Shown here: positions 8,167 through 16,094 of the stretch, piece after piece | Layout: every line of letters begins with the position of its first letter | How positions within the stretch are numbered: the first letter of the stretch is position 1 | Assembly (NCBI RefSeq): GCF_014645515.1 | Contig: NZ_BMLW01000008.1 | Span: 186,001-250,000, forward strand | Origin: Oceanobacillus neutriphilus | GTDB lineage: Bacteria; Bacillota; Bacilli; Bacillales; Amphibacillaceae | Direction: 5' to 3' | DNA length: 64,000 nt | Notes under the pieces: generated by a model | The model's input: the letters and a program-made list of their open reading frames with translations, nothing else | What the model was told of the DNA's origin: nothing | Databases searched by the model: none | Position numbers and translations under genes: made by a program

Positions 8167-8188
8167 GACAATAGTGAATAATTCATAG

Positions 8189-8620
8189 GTAAGCGAAGGA
8201 TATGTTAAAGTTGGATTAGTTCCAGGAGATGGCGGGGCGTACTTTTTACCACTTATAGCAGGTGAAGCAAAAGCATTTGAAATGATATGGACAAGTAAAT
8301 TTATTTCTTCGGAGGATGCATTAAATATAGGATTAACTAATCATATTTATTCTAAAGAAGAATTTATGGAACAGACATTGAAATTGGCAAGACAGATTGC
8401 TGAAGGACCACAAGTTGCAATTAGAATGACTAAAAGAGCCGTCCGCTATGCCGGAACGATGGAATTAGAATCAGCTTTAGATTTGATATCTTCTCACTAT
8501 TCGATAATTAAAGAGACAGAAGATCATAAAGAAGGAATATCAGCATTTAAAAAGAAAAGAAAACCTATATTCCTAAAAATTAAGGAAGTATTATTAAAAT
8601 TATATAGAATGATTTATTAG
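8189..8620 (+). pseudogene. 5'-truncated enoyl-CoA hydratase/isomerase
   Basis: The frame begins after a stop codon at 8186 and reads SEGYVKVGLVPGDGGAYFLP, the crotonase core motif that normally lies about 110-130 residues into the protein. It continues with EDALNIGLTNHIYSKEE, ARQIAEGPQVAIRMTKRAV and a C-terminal EGISAFKKKRKPIF. The first part of the protein, including the first oxyanion-hole peptide, is absent, and the tail after KPIF is longer than usual. An ATG at 8282 could only give a 112-residue fragment. Treated as a pseudogene. Confidence 0.82.
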
Positions 8621-8637
8621 AATAGGCAGGGAAGAAT

Positions 8638-9861
8638 ATGAATATTATAAAAGCAATATTTCAAAATTACTGGAATCCATATGTCGCACTTGTTCTGGCC
8701 GGAATTTTCAGCGCCATTTATTTCGGTATTACTGGCACCGTTTGGGCAGTAACAGGCGAGTTCACCCGCTTAGGAGGTCACGTCCTGCAGTTCTTTGGTG
8801 TAGACATTTCAGACTGGGCATATTTTGACCTGGTACATATGCAAGGCTCTTCGTTTTCAAGATCTGATGGCTGGATTGTTTGGGGAATGTTTATCGGCGC
8901 TTTAATGATGGTGCTTTTTAGTAACAATTTTAAGATTCGTATCCCAAAGCAAAAACGGCGCCTGGTACAGGGATTAGTTGGCGGGGTCATTGCCGGATTT
9001 GGTGCACGTCTCGCGATGGGCTGTAATTTGGCAGCTTTTTTTACTGGCGTTCCTCAATTTTCCTTCCATTCGTGGATATTTATCGTTGCCACAGGGATTG
9101 GGACCTATCTAGGAGCAAAAATTACAAAAACAAAATGGTGGAAAGGCAAACCTTCTTTAACAAAAGGAAGCAAAAATCCATCTGCTGAAAAAAATAGAAA
9201 GATTCAGCCTTACGTTGGCGGGATTATCGTACTGATGTATATAGGGCTCATTTTATTTTTCTTTATAACAGGTAAATCATTGCTCGGTATTGCGGCAATT
9301 TTTGGTGCGATTTTTGGTATATTAATAGAAAGAGGGCAAATTTGTTTCACCTCTGCATTCCGTGATTTATGGCTGACAGGTAGAGGCGTGATGGCAAAAG
9401 CAATCATTATTGCCATGGCAGTAAGCTCTGTCATTACTCTGTTTGTTATTGTCTACTATGGCATGGAACCAATTACACAAATTGCTTCTATGGGTACCTT
9501 TATTGGTGGTTTACTATTTGGTCTTGGCATTGTTCTGGCAAGCAGCTGTGAAACAGGCATGATGTACAGACTAATGGAGGGCCAAATCCTCTATCTGGTT
9601 GTATTCGTAGGGAACATTATTGGAGTTACAGCACTTGCTTATGCTTGGGATCATCTTGGTGCTTATAATATACTTGTTGCGGGTGGATCCAGAATTAATT
9701 TAACTGCTGCCATCGGCCCTGTTGGAGCTATTATAGCAACTCTCTTAATGCTTCTAATTGCTTATATTATTATCGTTATATGTGAAAAAAGGTATTATAA
9801 AACATATAAATTAAAAAATAGAAAGGAAGATTATATTGGAACAGATAAAAGCGCAGGTTGA
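8638..9861 (+). CDS. yedE: YeeE/YedE-family sulfur- or selenium-compound transporter
   Basis: A 407-residue integral membrane protein with about ten hydrophobic helices. It carries the family's cysteine-bearing signatures MGCNLAAFF (near residue 129), GQICFTSAFRD (near 238) and SSCETGMMYR (near 302). Cys residues in these loops relay thiosulfate-type substrates in the related TsuA transporter. Length and layout match the subgroup called selenium metabolism membrane protein YedE/FdhT. It overlaps the TusA-like yedF gene by 26 bases, the same pairing as in Escherichia coli. Whether it moves thiosulfate, sulfur or a selenium compound is not settled by sequence. Confidence 0.85.
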   Translation: MNIIKAIFQNYWNPYVALVLAGIFSAIYFGITGTVWAVTGEFTRLGGHVLQFFGVDISDWAYFDLVHMQGSSFSRSDGWIVWGMFIGALMMVLFSNNFKIRIPKQKRRLVQGLVGGVIAGFGARLAMGCNLAAFFTGVPQFSFHSWIFIVATGIGTYLGAKITKTKWWKGKPSLTKGSKNPSAEKNRKIQPYVGGIIVLMYIGLILFFFITGKSLLGIAAIFGAIFGILIERGQICFTSAFRDLWLTGRGVMAKAIIIAMAVSSVITLFVIVYYGMEPITQIASMGTFIGGLLFGLGIVLASSCETGMMYRLMEGQILYLVVFVGNIIGVTALAYAWDHLGAYNILVAGGSRINLTAAIGPVGAIIATLLMLLIAYIIIVICEKRYYKTYKLKNRKEDYIGTDKSAG

Positions 9862-10078
9862 TTATACATTAGATTTAAGAGGTGAATCGTGTCCATACCC
9901 AGTAATTTATTCACTTGATGCACTAAAGGATATGAACAAAGGGGAGCTTCTACAAATTATAACTGATTGTCCATCCTCTTTTAGAAATATTCCTGAAGAG
10001 GTAGTCAAGCATGGATATGAATTGGCTGCTAATCCGGTTAAAAATGGACAAGAATATTTATTTTATATTTGGTCTTAA
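9836..10078 (+). CDS. yedF: TusA/SirA-like sulfur carrier protein YedF
   Basis: An 80-residue protein with the single conserved CPYP motif (LRGESCPYPVIYSLDAL) at which TusA-family proteins carry a persulfide. The start is TTG at 9836 with AAAGGAAG ending 6-7 bases upstream, inside the end of yedE, so the two are translationally linked. It presumably accepts the sulfur or selenium atom delivered by YedE. Confidence 0.85.
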   Translation: MEQIKAQVDYTLDLRGESCPYPVIYSLDALKDMNKGELLQIITDCPSSFRNIPEEVVKHGYELAANPVKNGQEYLFYIWS

Positions 10079-10510
10079 AAAAGGAAATGTTGAAGGGGGG
10101 TTCAAAAAGCATCTGCTTAAATAATAGTTTAGTATAATAATGACAGTTTATAATTCTAAATGAAAATTGAATGGTAGCAAATTTTTATTTTAATGAAGTT
10201 GGTGATTAAGTTGGCACCACCATTCGATATTACAGATTACATCCTTAATCGTATTATTGATTAAAACTTACAGGAGAATTAAAATTTGAGTATGAGTGAA
10301 ATCTTTATTTGAAAAGATTTCACTCTATCCAGTCAACTTTGGCAATTGAGAATAATATTACGTTTTTTTCATTTTTTTGCTCCCATGATTTTGGGATTAA
10401 CAGTATATTAAATCTAAATCCAATAAAATGATTAGCAGTAGTAAATAAAAGATTATATAAACTTCATAGCGAAGTAGTGAGTAGGGATAACTAATGCACT
10501 ACTTCACCAA
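10079..10510 (+). other. Intergenic stretch with a 12-bp perfect stem-loop
   Basis: No intact gene. GAGTGAAATCTT (10294-10305) pairs perfectly with AAGATTTCACTC (10314-10325). A second hairpin pairs 10471-10479 with 10497-10505 just before the high-GC cassette. Two very short ORFs with plausible sites (starting 10211 and 10288) end after 17 and 8 codons. Confidence 0.45.
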
Positions 10511-10537
10511 ATGTTGACGCAGGAACCCCGTTGGCTG

Positions 10538-11482
10538 TCATGGCCGCGGGGGTCTGTTCTCTGCTGTCCGGTCTGGATGACGGAGCCATGCGATATGAGT
10601 CGCGATGAGATTGATTCCCACCCAGAACAGCAGCACAACGACAGCCGCTGCACCGTCGTTCACGGTGTGGGCAAGGGCGTCAAATGGCAGCCGCTCCGCT
10701 TGTGACAGGTATGTCAAAATCACAATGCCAATGATAAACGTGATGACTGCTGCGATGAATGTCGTCCAGGGTCTAATCCCACGAGCACGTACTAGCCACA
10801 GCACCGCAATCAGAAACATGAGCAGTGGTACGATCAGCCCGCTCCAGCCAATTCTGGACTCTACTTCATCACTGGTGATCAGAAACCGGAGGACCAGGCA
10901 GCCAGGCAGGGCGGTAATGCCGCCGATCATCGCACCAGCAGGCCATGAGAATCTTCCTCGAACAACGACCATTGCGATAAGCACGCTTGTTAGACTCATT
11001 GCAGGGGCAGCCCACTGTATGTCGGGAAAATTCACTTCAGGCAGGCAATCCATCGCTGCATATTGCTCTTGCGTCCTCGCACACTTCCGCACCGCGTCGG
11101 CACCCGCATCAATGAAGGAAGCATGAGCTGACTTGAGTCTCCAGACCATCCAGACATATACGCTGAACGACAAGACACCTGCACCAGCAGCACTGTATGC
11201 GAAGACTCGCTGTGCGGCTGGTGCACGGCGCAAAGTGCTTGCCGTATCAGCCAGAATCACTGCAACCGCCGTCAAGATGACCCAGAAAATTATCAGCTCT
11301 CGAGAGGGGAAGACGACAATACCTTCCAGTTCGCCGGGATCGCCATCGAGCAGAGCTGGAAGCGATACAAGGAGCATCCCCAACGCAGAGGCAGTGAGAA
11401 GCCACACGGAAAAATACCACCCAAGAGACCTCGTCGGCTCAGTCCGGTCGCTGGTCATCACGTTGTCTTGATCATTGGTCAT
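10538..11482 (-). CDS. High-GC multi-pass membrane protein, probably acquired from an actinobacterium
   Basis: A 314-residue protein with about eight hydrophobic helices, for example WLLTASALGMLLVSLPALL, IIFWVILTAVAVILADT, MSLTSVLIAMVVV and VVVLLFWVGINLIATHIAW. A hydrophilic loop after the third helix contains two Cys. No family recognised. Base composition is foreign: line 10561-10620 is 55 percent GC, whereas neighbouring DNA is strongly AT-rich. The high-GC zone coincides almost exactly with this gene. The ATG at 11482 is chosen (AGGAGG at 11491-11496, 8 bases away); it overlaps the end of a 41-codon ORF. An orphan immunity or stress protein is conceivable, but that is a guess. Confidence 0.7.
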   Translation of the reverse strand: MTNDQDNVMTSDRTEPTRSLGWYFSVWLLTASALGMLLVSLPALLDGDPGELEGIVVFPSRELIIFWVILTAVAVILADTASTLRRAPAAQRVFAYSAAGAGVLSFSVYVWMVWRLKSAHASFIDAGADAVRKCARTQEQYAAMDCLPEVNFPDIQWAAPAMSLTSVLIAMVVVRGRFSWPAGAMIGGITALPGCLVLRFLITSDEVESRIGWSGLIVPLLMFLIAVLWLVRARGIRPWTTFIAAVITFIIGIVILTYLSQAERLPFDALAHTVNDGAAAVVVLLFWVGINLIATHIAWLRHPDRTAENRPPRP

Positions 11483-11597
11483 TGTCATTGCCTCCTATCC
11501 ACAGGCCATTGTATGACTGATTAATAGTTTCTCCAGCCTTTATTTCTCCAGACAGTAAGTAACCTTGAATTATTTGTTGAACTGCATTAGGGTGCAT
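11472..11597 (-). CDS. 41-residue ORF upstream of the high-GC membrane protein
   Basis: A short AT-rich ORF whose ATG follows the very strong site AAAGGAGGAGG by 4 bases. The product begins MHPNAVQQIIQGYLLSGEIK and ends GNDNDQ. Its last 11 bases overlap the start of the high-GC gene, so it could couple translation of that gene. No family recognised; it may be the stump of a native gene interrupted by the foreign cassette, or a real leader peptide. Confidence 0.5.
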   Translation of the reverse strand: MHPNAVQQIIQGYLLSGEIKAGETINQSYNGLWIGGNDNDQ

Positions 11598-12070
11598 GTT
11601 GCCTCCTCCTTTGTGGTGTACTGTCTTGATTAGAAAATGCTTATAAAGCATTCGCAAATGAAGTTAAGCTGTACATTCCTTAGTGACACACAAATAGAGT
11701 CCTTCTGTAATCCGACTGTTTCCATGTAAACCTGTAAATAATAAAAGCAATTCTTTACATTGCTATATTATTCTTTATAATAGGATTTGGAAAAATTTTT
11801 GTAATATTTTTTCTATTAATAAATTGAATTTTTTTATTCGATTATAACATAAACATAACTTGTAATTTTATAAACAGTTATCAATTAATCGTATCAATGG
11901 CTTTTGCTCTTGATATTTACTTTTTAAGACCAAATTCAGTTATGAAGATGTTCAGTAGAGGTCTTATATAAAACTTCTCTGTCTAGTGAAAGTCTTGTTT
12001 AACCATAATTTCTTTTGTTAATATAGAGACAATCCACAAAAATGAACGGAGTGTTTAAGAAGGAGAAGGT
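11598..12070. other. AT-rich intergenic stretch, nothing recognised
   Basis: No open frame of note and no clear hairpin terminator. Long A/T runs around 11760-11880 may contain the promoter of the minus-strand ORFs, but I cannot place hexamers confidently. Confidence 0.4.
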
Positions 12071-12482
12071 TCTATAATTTTGCTAAAGAAGAACTAGCAA
12101 AAGAAAAACATGAAAATTATGGCATGATGAGCTTGAGTGGGAGAAATGAGAGCTTGAAAATTTAAATTATCAAGAAATGAAAAATTGCTTCAAAGCAGAT
12201 AATTTTAAATTATCTATACGATAAAGATGAAACTGCAATGCCACCTGAAAATATTGAATTTTTAGCTCGAGAAATACGGGTAAAGAAATAACTATGTATA
12301 GTGAGCATGGGGAATCTCTTCTTTTTAATGATGGTGCCGTGGGGGGAGCTGTTGTTTTTCCATCAGGATTAAGAAATGGCTGCTATGAAGTTTGTGGAAC
12401 ATACGAAAACTTGAAGCAATGGTGAGAAAAAGTTACAAAGGTTGAAATTCAACTAGTTGATGACGACGAAGAAAGATTATAA
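12070..12482 (+). pseudogene. Decayed gene of unknown family
   Basis: Successive frames give coherent protein-like text broken by stops and frameshifts: KEELAKEKHENYG near 12085, then PPENIEFLAREIRV near 12243-12285, then from the ATG at 12294 a frame containing GESLLFNDGAVGGAVVFPSG and CYEVCGTYENLKQW, an in-frame TGA at 12423, and EKVTKVEIQLVDDDEERL to a TAA at 12480. The whole looks like one protein of about 130 residues with at least two disabling changes. The family is not identified. The part after 12294 could still be translated as a 43-residue peptide. Confidence 0.55.
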
Positions 12483-12517
12483 TGTAATTTATAAGAACCA
12501 TTCACCTTTTGATGTGA

Positions 12518-12664
12518 AGATAGAAAGGTTCTTTAGTATTCTATTTCTAATCTTTTGTGATAATATAAGATACGATGAAGTTTTTATAAAAATTTTAATG
12601 AAACGATGATAAATAAATGGCTGAAAAGCTGCCGAAAACCGTCAGTTTTCATACTTTCGGTTGC
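12518..12664 (+). repeat. 147-bp direct repeat, left copy: mtaB promoter region plus first 16 codons
   Basis: Aligns without length change to 14630-14776. It contains the mtaB leader, an ATG at 12617 and 16 mtaB codons, after which the sequence departs and soon hits a stop. In the coding part there are seven differences from the intact copy, six of them synonymous. Confidence 0.85.
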
Positions 12665-12749
12665 CCTCTAGTAAACTCACTTAGGATTGCTACAGAATTT
12701 AGTAGTGTCAAGGCATAGAAGGGTTGTGGAAATTACCTCAAAAATTCCT

Positions 12750-12790
12750 TCTTATTGGTTTTTTTCTTTGAATAATACCGAATAGCTGCC
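12750..12790 (+). repeat. Inner direct repeat, left copy
   Basis: A T-rich stretch followed by AATACCGAATAGC resembles 14017-14057, where GTAATACCGAATAGCC is found. The two flank the pspA remnant and the second high-GC cassette, nested inside the 147-bp repeats. Confidence 0.5.
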
Positions 12791-12947
12791 ACATTATTTT
12801 TCAGAAACATACCTAAAAGCACTTAAGAATAAACGTCTATTTCCTAAACTATCTGGAGAAACGCCTCAAACGAAACTATTTGCAAAATCAATCGTATTTC
12901 ATACTGTGAACAAATCGTACATTACTTATTCTAAGAGGAGGATTTGT

Positions 12948-13178
12948 ATGTTTCAATTATATAATAGAATGAAAACCAATGTCATTTCAGAATTGAATAC
13001 AATGACTGATAAGGCAGAAGATCCGGTCAAAATGTTAGAACAATACCCGATAGATATGGGGAAGGATATTCAAAATAATGAAGAATTATCAAAAAAAGCA
13101 CTGAAAGATAGAAGATACCGGGAAAAATCGTATGAATCTTTACAGGCTTCATGGGAGCATACAGATGAAGTTGCCTGA
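12948..13178 (+). pseudogene. Truncated PspA/IM30-family gene
   Basis: A strong site (AAGAGGAGG) precedes the ATG. The 76-codon product starts like PspA: MFQLYNRMKTNVISELN, then DKAEDPVKMLEQYPIDMGKDI, matching the first amphipathic helices of the phage-shock/ESCRT-III-like family, and ends SWEHTDEVA at a TGA. Family members are about 220 residues, so two thirds are missing. The end coincides with the beginning of the high-GC cassette, whose ATG lies 14 bases before this stop. The remaining helices could still bind membrane, but full function is unlikely. Confidence 0.75.
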
Positions 13179-13896
13179 TATCGGGCCGGATCCACTGCCT
13201 CCTTCCATGTGGGCGCGGAGTGTGTCTCGGTATGAGCCACACGGCCTCGATGTGTTGGAAGCCCACGTGGTCGCGCATCGAATGAATGCGTCTAAGTGGA
13301 CGAAGAGTTCGGCTCTGCAGAAAATCTGGGCGTTTCTCGTCGGATTTGTTCCTTGGCTGGCGTCGATTGGCGGGTTTGCTGCGCTGTTGGGCGATGATCG
13401 TGCAATCCGTCTTGGGCGTATGACCCCTAGGGACGCGGGAGACATTCCTTTCGCTTCTGTCTGCTACGCAATTGCAGCGCTCGGCGTGGTTGTGCTGCTT
13501 GTGGACTGGGTGCGGGAAGGGCGCAAGCGGACGCCTGGCCTACGTCTGACCATGACGATTGTCTTCGTGTTCGGCGCACTCGGGATTCCCGTGGCGTACA
13601 CGCTGGCGGCTCGCGAGGGTGTGGACATGGGCCTCATGATGTTGCCGGCCTACGTGATGATGGGCCTTGCCATCTTGCTGTTCATTCTCGTCCAGATGTC
13701 GCCTCTCCCGGAGATGAAGGTGCAGGAGATTGCTCTTGAGGATCTTGACGAGAAGACTGTCAAGCGTCTGCTGATGCTACGCAGCCGGGCTATCGACACC
13801 CTCGTGCAACGAGGCCTGATTAATAGCGATGCCGTTGACATCAAGGCGCTAAAGGCGCGCCCGCTCGGTCGTTTGCACATCGAGGACGACACATGA
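13165..13896 (+). CDS. High-GC membrane protein, probably acquired from an actinobacterium
   Basis: A 243-residue protein: a hydrophilic N-terminus of about 45 residues (PDIGPDPLPPSMWARSVSRY), four hydrophobic helices (about residues 50-70, 92-112, 128-145 and 155-178) and a charged helical C-terminus (EIALEDLDEKTVKRLLMLRS). No family recognised. Line 13201-13260 is 60 percent GC, far above its surroundings, and GC-rich DNA starts at the start codon and ends at the stop codon. GGGAG lies about 9 bases before the ATG, inside the pspA remnant, so the foreign gene uses a native ribosome binding site. Length and topology resemble membrane proteins encoded beside actinobacterial secretion or toxin loci, but this is only an impression. 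Confidence 0.7.
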   Translation: MKLPDIGPDPLPPSMWARSVSRYEPHGLDVLEAHVVAHRMNASKWTKSSALQKIWAFLVGFVPWLASIGGFAALLGDDRAIRLGRMTPRDAGDIPFASVCYAIAALGVVVLLVDWVREGRKRTPGLRLTMTIVFVFGALGIPVAYTLAAREGVDMGLMMLPAYVMMGLAILLFILVQMSPLPEMKVQEIALEDLDEKTVKRLLMLRSRAIDTLVQRGLINSDAVDIKALKARPLGRLHIEDDT

Positions 13897-13946
13897 ATAT
13901 CAGAAGTTTAGCCTTACCTCATTAACAGAGCCTTCTCATAGAAACA

Positions 13947-14025
13947 GAGGCGTATGGGCAATCGCCCTCGCCTTTGAGATAGAAGAGTGGGGGAAATCAC
14001 CCCCAAATCCCTTTTTTATTGTTTC
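13947..14025 (+). terminator. Double hairpin ending in a T tract after the high-GC cassette
   Basis: A first hairpin pairs AGGCG with CGCCT and GGGC with GCCC within 13948-13973. A second G-run/C-run hairpin (GGGG with CCCC) at 13988-14005 is followed by a T6 run. Together they form a plausible terminator for the cassette. Confidence 0.55.
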
Positions 14026-14057
14026 CTTTTTTAAAAGTAATACCGAATAGCCACTGA
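14017..14057 (+). repeat. Inner direct repeat, right copy
   Basis: Partner of 12750-12790, sharing the T-rich stretch and AATACCGAATAGC. Confidence 0.5.
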
Positions 14058-14084
14058 GATACCGCGTCTATCAATTAAACCCTT

Positions 14085-14480
14085 TTAAATTAATTCATTT
14101 AATAATTCAGTAGTTGCAACCCGATTTAGATTTGTAAGGTTTTGAAGGTCTATCCTTTTTGCAGATCCATGTTCTTTTAAATATTGTGGAATTGTATCCT
14201 CAAAATTTTTGTAGTATAACCTTTGTTTGCTTCTATTTTTTTGCTTTTCAATTATATGACTATCTAAAGCAGCAAACAGTATTTTACCACATTTGCCACA
14301 ATACAATTTCTTACTAAATATATGATCATGTTTATTTTCCCGTTGAATGTGGAGATTTCCTCTGTAATTACCATCTAATATTTTTCCAACACGAATAAAC
14401 TCTTCCTTGGAAATAATACTTTCATGATTATTTTCTTTAACAACCCATTCCTTTTTGTCTTTCTTCCTAGTGTCTTTTCT
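14085..14480 (-). pseudogene. Serine recombinase (site-specific integrase) remnant
   Basis: On the minus strand the frame contains KDKKEWVVKENNHESIISKEEF, then a zinc-ribbon CGKCGKILFAA, the recombinase-domain signature of large serine integrases. The N-terminal catalytic resolvase domain is absent, as is the second CxxC pair of the zinc ribbon. The last 35 residues (YLKEHGSAKRIDLQNLTNLN and following) look more like a winged-helix tail from another protein. In-frame codons upstream of 14480 do not resemble recombinase. It is a decayed fragment inside the 147-bp repeats, next to the mtaB junction. Confidence 0.7.
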
Positions 14481-14629
14481 AAGGAACAATATATCAGAAC
14501 TTTCAAAGTGGCAAGTTAAATGAACAATTGAATGAGTGTTCAAATGAGATGGCGGAATTAATAGAAGAGTCCTCTTTGAAGAATAAAGTGGAATTAATTG
14601 TTTAAATAAAAAATCATTCATCATATTTA

Positions 14630-14776
14630 AGATAGAAAGGTTCTTTAGTATTCTATTTCTAATCTTTTATGATAATATAAGATACGATGAAGTTATAATA
14701 AAGATTTTGATGAAAGGATGATATATAAATGGCTGAAAAATTGCCAAAAACCGTAAGTTTCCATACACTCGGTTGC
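14630..14776 (+). repeat. 147-bp direct repeat, right copy: promoter and 5' end of intact mtaB
   Basis: Partner of 12518-12664. This copy carries the ATG at 14729 and continues into the full-length mtaB gene. Confidence 0.85.
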
Positions 14777-16090
14777 AAGGTAAATCACTACGAAACTGAA
14801 GGCATTTGGAGAATGTTTAAAGAACAGGGTTATGAACGTGTAGACTTTGATCATGATGCGGATGTTTATGTTATCAATACATGCACAGTTACCAATACAG
14901 GCGATAAAAAGAGCAGGCAGACAATCCGCCGTGCAATCAGAAATAATCCTGATGCGGTAGTCTGTGTAACTGGATGTTATGCGCAAACCTCTCCTGGAGA
15001 GATTATGGAGATACCTGGTGTTGATGTCGTTGTTGGTACGCAGGAGCGTAAAAACATCTTTACTTACATTAAAGAGCATGAAAAAACAAAAGCTCCTGTA
15101 AACGGAGTATCAAACATCATGAAAAATCGTGTGTTTGAAGAAATGGATGTTCCTGTTTTTACAGACCGCACACGGGCATCGTTGAAAATTCAGGAAGGCT
15201 GCAATAACTTCTGCACATTTTGTATTATTCCCTGGTCAAGAGGTCTGCTTCGCTCCAGGGACCCTGAAAATGTGATTGGACAGGCAAATAAATTAGTAGA
15301 AGCAGGGTATAAAGAGCTTGTACTTACAGGAATACATACGGCAGGGTATGGAGAAGATTTAAAAGATTATAATTTTGCAATGCTCCTTGAAGAACTGGAG
15401 CAGGTGGAAGGCTTAGAACGCATCCGGATCAGCTCTATTGAGGCTAGTCAAATTACGGATGAGGTTATCCGCGTTCTGGACCGGAGTACAAAAATTGTCC
15501 GCCACTTACACATTCCATTACAATCTGGATCAGATACGGTATTAGCCAGAATGCGCCGTAAATATTCGACAGACTTTTACCGTCAAAAAGTGAAAAAGAT
15601 ACAAAAAGCACTGCCGGGATTAGCAATTACCTCGGATGTCATTGTCGGATTTCCTGGTGAAACAGATGAAGAGTTCCAAGAGACGTATGAATTCATTAAA
15701 GAAATCGGCTATGCCGAGCTTCATGTATTCCCGTTCTCCAGAAGAACTGGTACGCCGGCAGCCAGAATGGATAATCAAGTAGAAGATGAAGTGAAAGAAA
15801 AACGCGTCCATGACTTAATCTCATTATCTGATCAGCTTGCAAAAGAATATGCCTCTAAATACGAAGATGAAGTATTGGAAGTAATTCCAGAGGAGCATGC
15901 AAGTGAGCAGGAAAATAATCAGCTTATTGGCTATACAGATAATTATATGAAAGTACAATTTGAAGGTTCACCGGATTTAATTGGTAAAATTGTTAAAGTG
16001 AAAATAACAGAATCCGGCTACCCTATTAATAAAGGTGTTTTCGTACGGGTGATGGATCACGCCACACATATTGCAGAAAAAAACGCATAA
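14729..16090 (+). CDS. mtaB: tRNA t6A37 methylthiotransferase MtaB
   Basis: A 453-residue radical-SAM methylthiotransferase that converts t6A37 to ms2t6A37 in ANN-decoding tRNAs. The N-terminal MTTase domain starts TVSFHTLGCKVNHYE with its first cluster Cys at 16; further cluster Cys lie in NTCTVTN and VTGCYAQ. The radical-SAM CxxxCxxC motif is in EGCNNFCTFCIIPWSRG near residue 150, and a TRAM domain ends the protein. AAAGGATG lies about 12 bases before the ATG. In B. subtilis mtaB follows dnaJ-prmA-rsmE; here that upstream block is replaced by an island, and a degenerate copy of the gene start remains 2.1 kb upstream. Confidence 0.95.
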   Translation: MAEKLPKTVSFHTLGCKVNHYETEGIWRMFKEQGYERVDFDHDADVYVINTCTVTNTGDKKSRQTIRRAIRNNPDAVVCVTGCYAQTSPGEIMEIPGVDVVVGTQERKNIFTYIKEHEKTKAPVNGVSNIMKNRVFEEMDVPVFTDRTRASLKIQEGCNNFCTFCIIPWSRGLLRSRDPENVIGQANKLVEAGYKELVLTGIHTAGYGEDLKDYNFAMLLEELEQVEGLERIRISSIEASQITDEVIRVLDRSTKIVRHLHIPLQSGSDTVLARMRRKYSTDFYRQKVKKIQKALPGLAITSDVIVGFPGETDEEFQETYEFIKEIGYAELHVFPFSRRTGTPAARMDNQVEDEVKEKRVHDLISLSDQLAKEYASKYEDEVLEVIPEEHASEQENNQLIGYTDNYMKVQFEGSPDLIGKIVKVKITESGYPINKGVFVRVMDHATHIAEKNA

Positions 16091-16094
16091 AAAA

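Noticed and set aside
8638..10078. Selenocysteine insertion in yedE or yedF
   Set aside because: Both genes have ordinary stops and no in-frame TGA at a conserved Cys position.
10605..11126. A 173-codon plus-strand ORF opposite the first high-GC gene
   Set aside because: High GC content keeps antisense frames open. The translation lacks hydrophobic or domain pattern, and the minus-strand gene has membrane helices and a ribosome binding site.
12294..12425. A 43-codon gene with ATG at 12294
   Set aside because: The protein-like text continues both upstream in another frame and downstream past the TGA, so it is part of a decayed gene.
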